Shown one piece after another: positions 60,929 to 64,000 of a DNA stretch of 64,000 nt (its first letter is position 1; every line of letters begins with the position of its first letter). Source of the stretch: Porphyromonadaceae bacterium H1 (GTDB lineage: Bacteria > Bacteroidota > Bacteroidia > Bacteroidales > Paludibacteraceae); NCBI GenBank assembly GCA_001653155.1, contig BDEJ01000040.1, positions 22,904-86,903 on the forward strand, read 5' to 3'. A model generated the notes under the pieces. The model did not search any database, had not been told where the DNA came from, and saw only the letters and a list, made by a program, of their open reading frames with translations. Position numbers and translations under genes: made by a program.

Positions 60929-63220
60929 ATGAAACGAAGCTATTTTTTCCTCCTCCTTCTTGCAGCTACTCTGTTTTCTACAGTTAGAGTCGAAGCTCAA
61001 AACGAGGACTTCTGCGCCTATGTGAATTCCTTTATCGGAAGCAGCAATTTCGGGACGACCCATCCGGGTGCCGTTTGCCCTAACGGAATGATGTCGGTAA
61101 GCCCATTCAACGTTATGGGATCGGAGCTGAATAAATTCGATAAAGATGCACGGTGGTGGTCGACCCCTTACGAATTTTATAACCGATTCTTCACCGGTTT
61201 CTCGCACGTCAATCTCAGCGGTGTAGGTTGCCCCGATTTGGGAAGCTTACTGCTGATGCCTACTCAGGGCAAGCTACAGGTGGATTACAAGGATTACGGC
61301 AGTCCGTACACGGACGAGAAAGCCTCTCCGGGATATTACAGCAATCGATTGAGCAAATACGGAATCAAAACGGAAGTAACAGCAAGTATGCGCAGCTCTC
61401 TGGCGCGCTTTACTTTCCCCAAAGGCGAAAGCCACATCTTGCTGAACTTGGGCGAGGGCCTCACGAATGAAAGCGGAGCCTCGCTGAAGCTGGTCAACGA
61501 CAACGAAGTGGAAGGCGTCAAACTTCTCGGCACTTTCTGTTACAACCCACAAGCGGTTTTTCCGATCTACTTCGTGATGCGTGTAAAGACAAAGCCTCGG
61601 GAATCCGGTTATTGGAAAAAACAACGCCCCATGACGGGTGTCGAAGCAGAATGGGATAAGGACAACGGACGCTACAAACTCTATCGCAAATACCGAAAGG
61701 AAATATCAGGCGATGATATTGGAGTGTTCTTTAGTTTTGACACGCAAGAGAATGAAGAAATAGAAGTACAGATGGGAGTGTCTTTTGTAAGCATCGAAAA
61801 CGCACGCCTCAACCTCGATACCGAGCAACAAGGTAAAGATTTCGATCGCATACACAAAGAAGCGCGTAAAGCCTGGAACGACGATCTGGGACGCATACGG
61901 GTCGAAGGTGGCGGCCCTAACGACAAAACAGTATTCTACACGGCGCTTTATCACACCCTGATACATCCGAACATCGTTCAAGATGTAAACGGAGCATATC
62001 CGGCCATGGAGAGTTCTCAAATACGTACAAGTCAAGGAAACCGATATACCGTATTCTCACTCTGGGACACTTACCGAAACGTACACCAATTACTTACTCT
62101 GGTATATCCCGAGAGACAAATTGCTATGCTCCGAAGCATGATCGACATCTACAAAGAACACGGATGGTTGCCCAAATGGGAGCTTTACGGACGTGAAACT
62201 CTCACCATGGAGGGCGATCCCGCCGTAGCCGTCATCGTGGATTCTTGGATACGAGGCTTGCGCAACTTCGACATAGAAACAGCCTACGAGGCTATGCGCA
62301 AATCGGCGCTCACCGCAGGCGCAGAAAATCTTCTACGTCCGGATAACGATGATTACATGCAGCTTGGTTACGTCCCCTTACGAGAGGCTTTCGATAACTC
62401 GGTGTCGCATGCCATAGAATATTATATTGCCGACTGGTGTCTCGGTCAACTCGCACGCAGCTTGGGCAAAGACGCTGATGCCAATCTCTTCGACCAACGC
62501 TCCAAAGGTTACAAACATTACTATTGTCCCGATTACGGATGTTTCCGACCCCGGCTACCCGACGGAAAATTTCTCAGTCCGTTCAATCCCCTTCAGGGAA
62601 TGAACTTCGAACCGAGCCCCGGCTTTCACGAGGGAAATGCCTGGAATTACAGTTTTGCAGTACCCCACGATCCGAAAGGGCTCATTGCTCTCTACGGCGG
62701 CAGGAAAAAGTTCACACAAAGACTGCAAGCGGTATTCGATCAAGGCTACTTCGATATTACCAACGAGCCCGACATTGCCTATCCCTACCTCTTCAGTCAC
62801 ATCTCGGGGGAAGAGTGGCGCACGCAAAAAATCGTTCGCGAATTGCTAAGCAAACATTTCCGCAACAGTCCCGACGGTCTTCCCGGCAACGACGATACGG
62901 GAACCCTCTCGGCTTGGGCCGTATTCAACATGATGGGCTTCTATCCCGACTGCCCGGGACGCCCCGACTTCTGCATCGTCAACCCCGTTTTCGACAAGAT
63001 TCACATACGCCTCGATCCTAAATTCTATCCCTCGGACGAGCTGATCATCAGTAAGCAAAAATCCGGGAACAGTAAAGAAGGCTATGTAACATCACTTCGC
63101 ATAGACGGACGGAACAAGAAGACGCAGCGCATCAGTCACCAGGAACTGACTCGGGCCCGGCAGATAGAATACTGCTACACACAGAAGCAGGCAAAGCAAA
63201 AAAAGATTATGGGTAATTGA
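60929..63220 (+). CDS. GH92 alpha-mannosidase, copy 3 (divergent active site text)
   Basis: This is a 763-residue protein with a type I signal peptide (MKRSYFFLLLLAATLFS...VEAQ), so it is periplasmic or secreted rather than lipid-anchored. GH92 text includes CAYVNSFIGSSNFG, GFSHVNLSGVGCPDLG, FSLWDTYRNVHQLL and the acid Glu568 in FHEGNAWNYSF. The base motif reads GNDDTGTLSAWAVF instead of the usual GQxSAW, with Asn654 and Asp656. The +1 region is NEPDIAYPYLFSHISG, unlike copies 1 and 2. This suggests a different linkage or an altered leaving group. Confidence 0.93.
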   Translation: MKRSYFFLLLLAATLFSTVRVEAQNEDFCAYVNSFIGSSNFGTTHPGAVCPNGMMSVSPFNVMGSELNKFDKDARWWSTPYEFYNRFFTGFSHVNLSGVGCPDLGSLLLMPTQGKLQVDYKDYGSPYTDEKASPGYYSNRLSKYGIKTEVTASMRSSLARFTFPKGESHILLNLGEGLTNESGASLKLVNDNEVEGVKLLGTFCYNPQAVFPIYFVMRVKTKPRESGYWKKQRPMTGVEAEWDKDNGRYKLYRKYRKEISGDDIGVFFSFDTQENEEIEVQMGVSFVSIENARLNLDTEQQGKDFDRIHKEARKAWNDDLGRIRVEGGGPNDKTVFYTALYHTLIHPNIVQDVNGAYPAMESSQIRTSQGNRYTVFSLWDTYRNVHQLLTLVYPERQIAMLRSMIDIYKEHGWLPKWELYGRETLTMEGDPAVAVIVDSWIRGLRNFDIETAYEAMRKSALTAGAENLLRPDNDDYMQLGYVPLREAFDNSVSHAIEYYIADWCLGQLARSLGKDADANLFDQRSKGYKHYYCPDYGCFRPRLPDGKFLSPFNPLQGMNFEPSPGFHEGNAWNYSFAVPHDPKGLIALYGGRKKFTQRLQAVFDQGYFDITNEPDIAYPYLFSHISGEEWRTQKIVRELLSKHFRNSPDGLPGNDDTGTLSAWAVFNMMGFYPDCPGRPDFCIVNPVFDKIHIRLDPKFYPSDELIISKQKSGNSKEGYVTSLRIDGRNKKTQRISHQELTRARQIEYCYTQKQAKQKKIMGN

Positions 63221-63355
63221 AAGCCGGCTATTCGTTTAGACTCTCTTACAACGGAATGAAAGGACAAGGACTCCATGCCTTTTTACCTGTGCCGGAAATG
63301 ACCGTTTCAAGAAATAAAAACACACTAACAAAATAGACAGGAAGCGGGTACAACT

Positions 63356-63389
63356 CTCTGCTAAGACAGTTAAAATGGTCTTAGCAGAG
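63356..63389. terminator. Bidirectional terminator between GH92 copy 3 and the ald fragment
   Basis: CTCTGCTAAGAC and GTCTTAGCAGAG form a perfect 12-bp stem with a 10-nt loop, just after the stop of the converging ald gene and 136 bp after the GH92 stop. Confidence 0.8.
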
Positions 63390-63390
63390 A

Positions 63391-63942
63391 TCAATACCCT
63401 GCCATCAGGAGACCTATATCGTTCGAAGGAATTCCGTAATGCTTTCCCACAAGGTGGTTGACTAGCATACCTCGGTAAACATACACACCGTTCCGGAATC
63501 CGGAACTCTCGGCCACAGCAGCACTCACACTCCCGGAACGACCGATCTTGAGCAGCATAGGTGCAAATATATTGCTCAGCACCATAGAAGCTGTACGGGC
63601 TACACGAGCCGAAATATTGGGAACACAATAATGAATGACACCGTGCTTCTCAAAGATGGGATCTCGGAGGCTGCGGCATTCGGAGGTCTCGAAACAACCG
63701 CCCTGATCGACACTCATATCCACAATGACGGCACCTTGTTTCATGGTTTTCACCAATTCCTCAGAGACCATAAAACGTTCAGAGTCGTTTATGTAACGGA
63801 GGTTACCAATGACGGCATCGGCCGAAGCAAGAGCTTTTATCAATACCGAAGGGTGAATGACCGAAGTAAAGACGTGTTTACCTAAACCGGCTTGTATGCG
63901 GCGCAGTTTGTTCACGTCGTGGTCGAAGACTTTCACCTGAGA
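63391..63942 (-). pseudogene. ald: Alanine dehydrogenase, C-terminal half only
   Basis: From about 63936 down to the stop at 63391 the frame reads as the C-terminal part of a Bacteroidota alanine dehydrogenase: VKVFDHDVNKLRRIQ, the VIVDMSVDQGGCFETSE and IHYCVPNISARVARTASMVLSN motifs, and GVYVYRGMLVNHLV at the end. The N-terminal half with the NAD-binding glycine motif (GAGTVGEYA) should come first, but upstream of VKVFD the frame has an immediate stop and unrelated sequence to base 64000. The gene is therefore interrupted at the window edge, by an inserted element or a rearrangement. Ald makes pyruvate and ammonia from alanine with NAD. Confidence 0.85.
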
Positions 63943-64000
63943 TTAATCGGCAATTCAATATACGCACTTTTGATTTTGGTGCGCGTTATCATTTGCGGAT

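Noticed and set aside
63930..64000. GTGCG near the ald break suggesting a group II intron end
   Set aside because: The expected domain V/VI sequence before the exon is absent, so an intron end is not supported; the cause of the break stays open.

Overview
The window is chromosomal DNA from a Gram-negative member of the Bacteroidota, most likely order Bacteroidales (Tannerellaceae/Porphyromonadaceae-like). The evidence is a SusC/SusD pair, many lipoproteins with Bacteroidota-type lipoboxes, -7 boxes of the TAnnTTTG type, Bacteroidales-only families (DUF4494, DUF5606, DUF6089, DUF5723-OmpA) and the gene order DUF6089-uppS-bamA-ompH-ompH. I cannot name the species from sequence alone.

Region 1 (1-17,517, minus strand) is a polysaccharide utilisation locus: LacI regulator, FucI isomerase, SusC, SusD, an SGNH/DUF4886 lipoprotein, two GH172 (DUF2961) enzymes, an unrecognised secreted protein with a probable alpha/alpha barrel, a DUF6786-like lipoprotein and the start of a FucP permease that runs off the left edge. 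The locus has no alpha-fucosidase. It has two GH172 enzymes, a family that includes D-arabinofuranosidases, plus FucI and FucP, which in E. coli also handle D-arabinose. I therefore propose a D-arabinofuranoside (D-arabinan) locus rather than a fucose locus. Three similar 14-bp operator-like sites precede lacI, fucI and susC.

Region 2 (17.8-25.5 kb, plus strand) is housekeeping: PhoH, an LtaS-like membrane phosphotransferase, PurC, a UspA-like protein, a tiny lipoprotein, HisG, an outer-membrane protein and LptC. Region 3 (25.5-27.6 kb) is an insertion scar with a broken tyrosine integrase, a DUF2971 gene and two diverged 72-bp repeats.

Region 4 (27.6-53.6 kb) is mostly core genome: a beta-helix lipoprotein, a secreted EEP-family nuclease, DUF4494, U32 peptidase, PIN-PhoH, the OmpH/OmpH/BamA/UppS/DUF6089 envelope cluster, MutL, mannose-1-phosphate guanylyltransferase, a TSP3-repeat OmpA protein with its lipoprotein partner, SerS, L27, L21, a zinc-ribbon protein, Nif3 and DUF5606. 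Between the lipoprotein and serS lies a small AT-rich cassette (47.5-48.9 kb) that looks imported from Firmicutes and includes a decayed S66 peptidase.

Region 5 (53.8-63.2 kb, plus strand) is an N-glycan/mannoside locus: GH92, GH92, MFS transporter, GH130, GH92. Secreted alpha-mannosidases would trim high-mannose glycans; the transporter and the GH130 phosphorylase would take in and phosphorolyse the core Man-GlcNAc disaccharide. At the right edge the C-terminal half of an alanine dehydrogenase gene is cut off by unrelated sequence.
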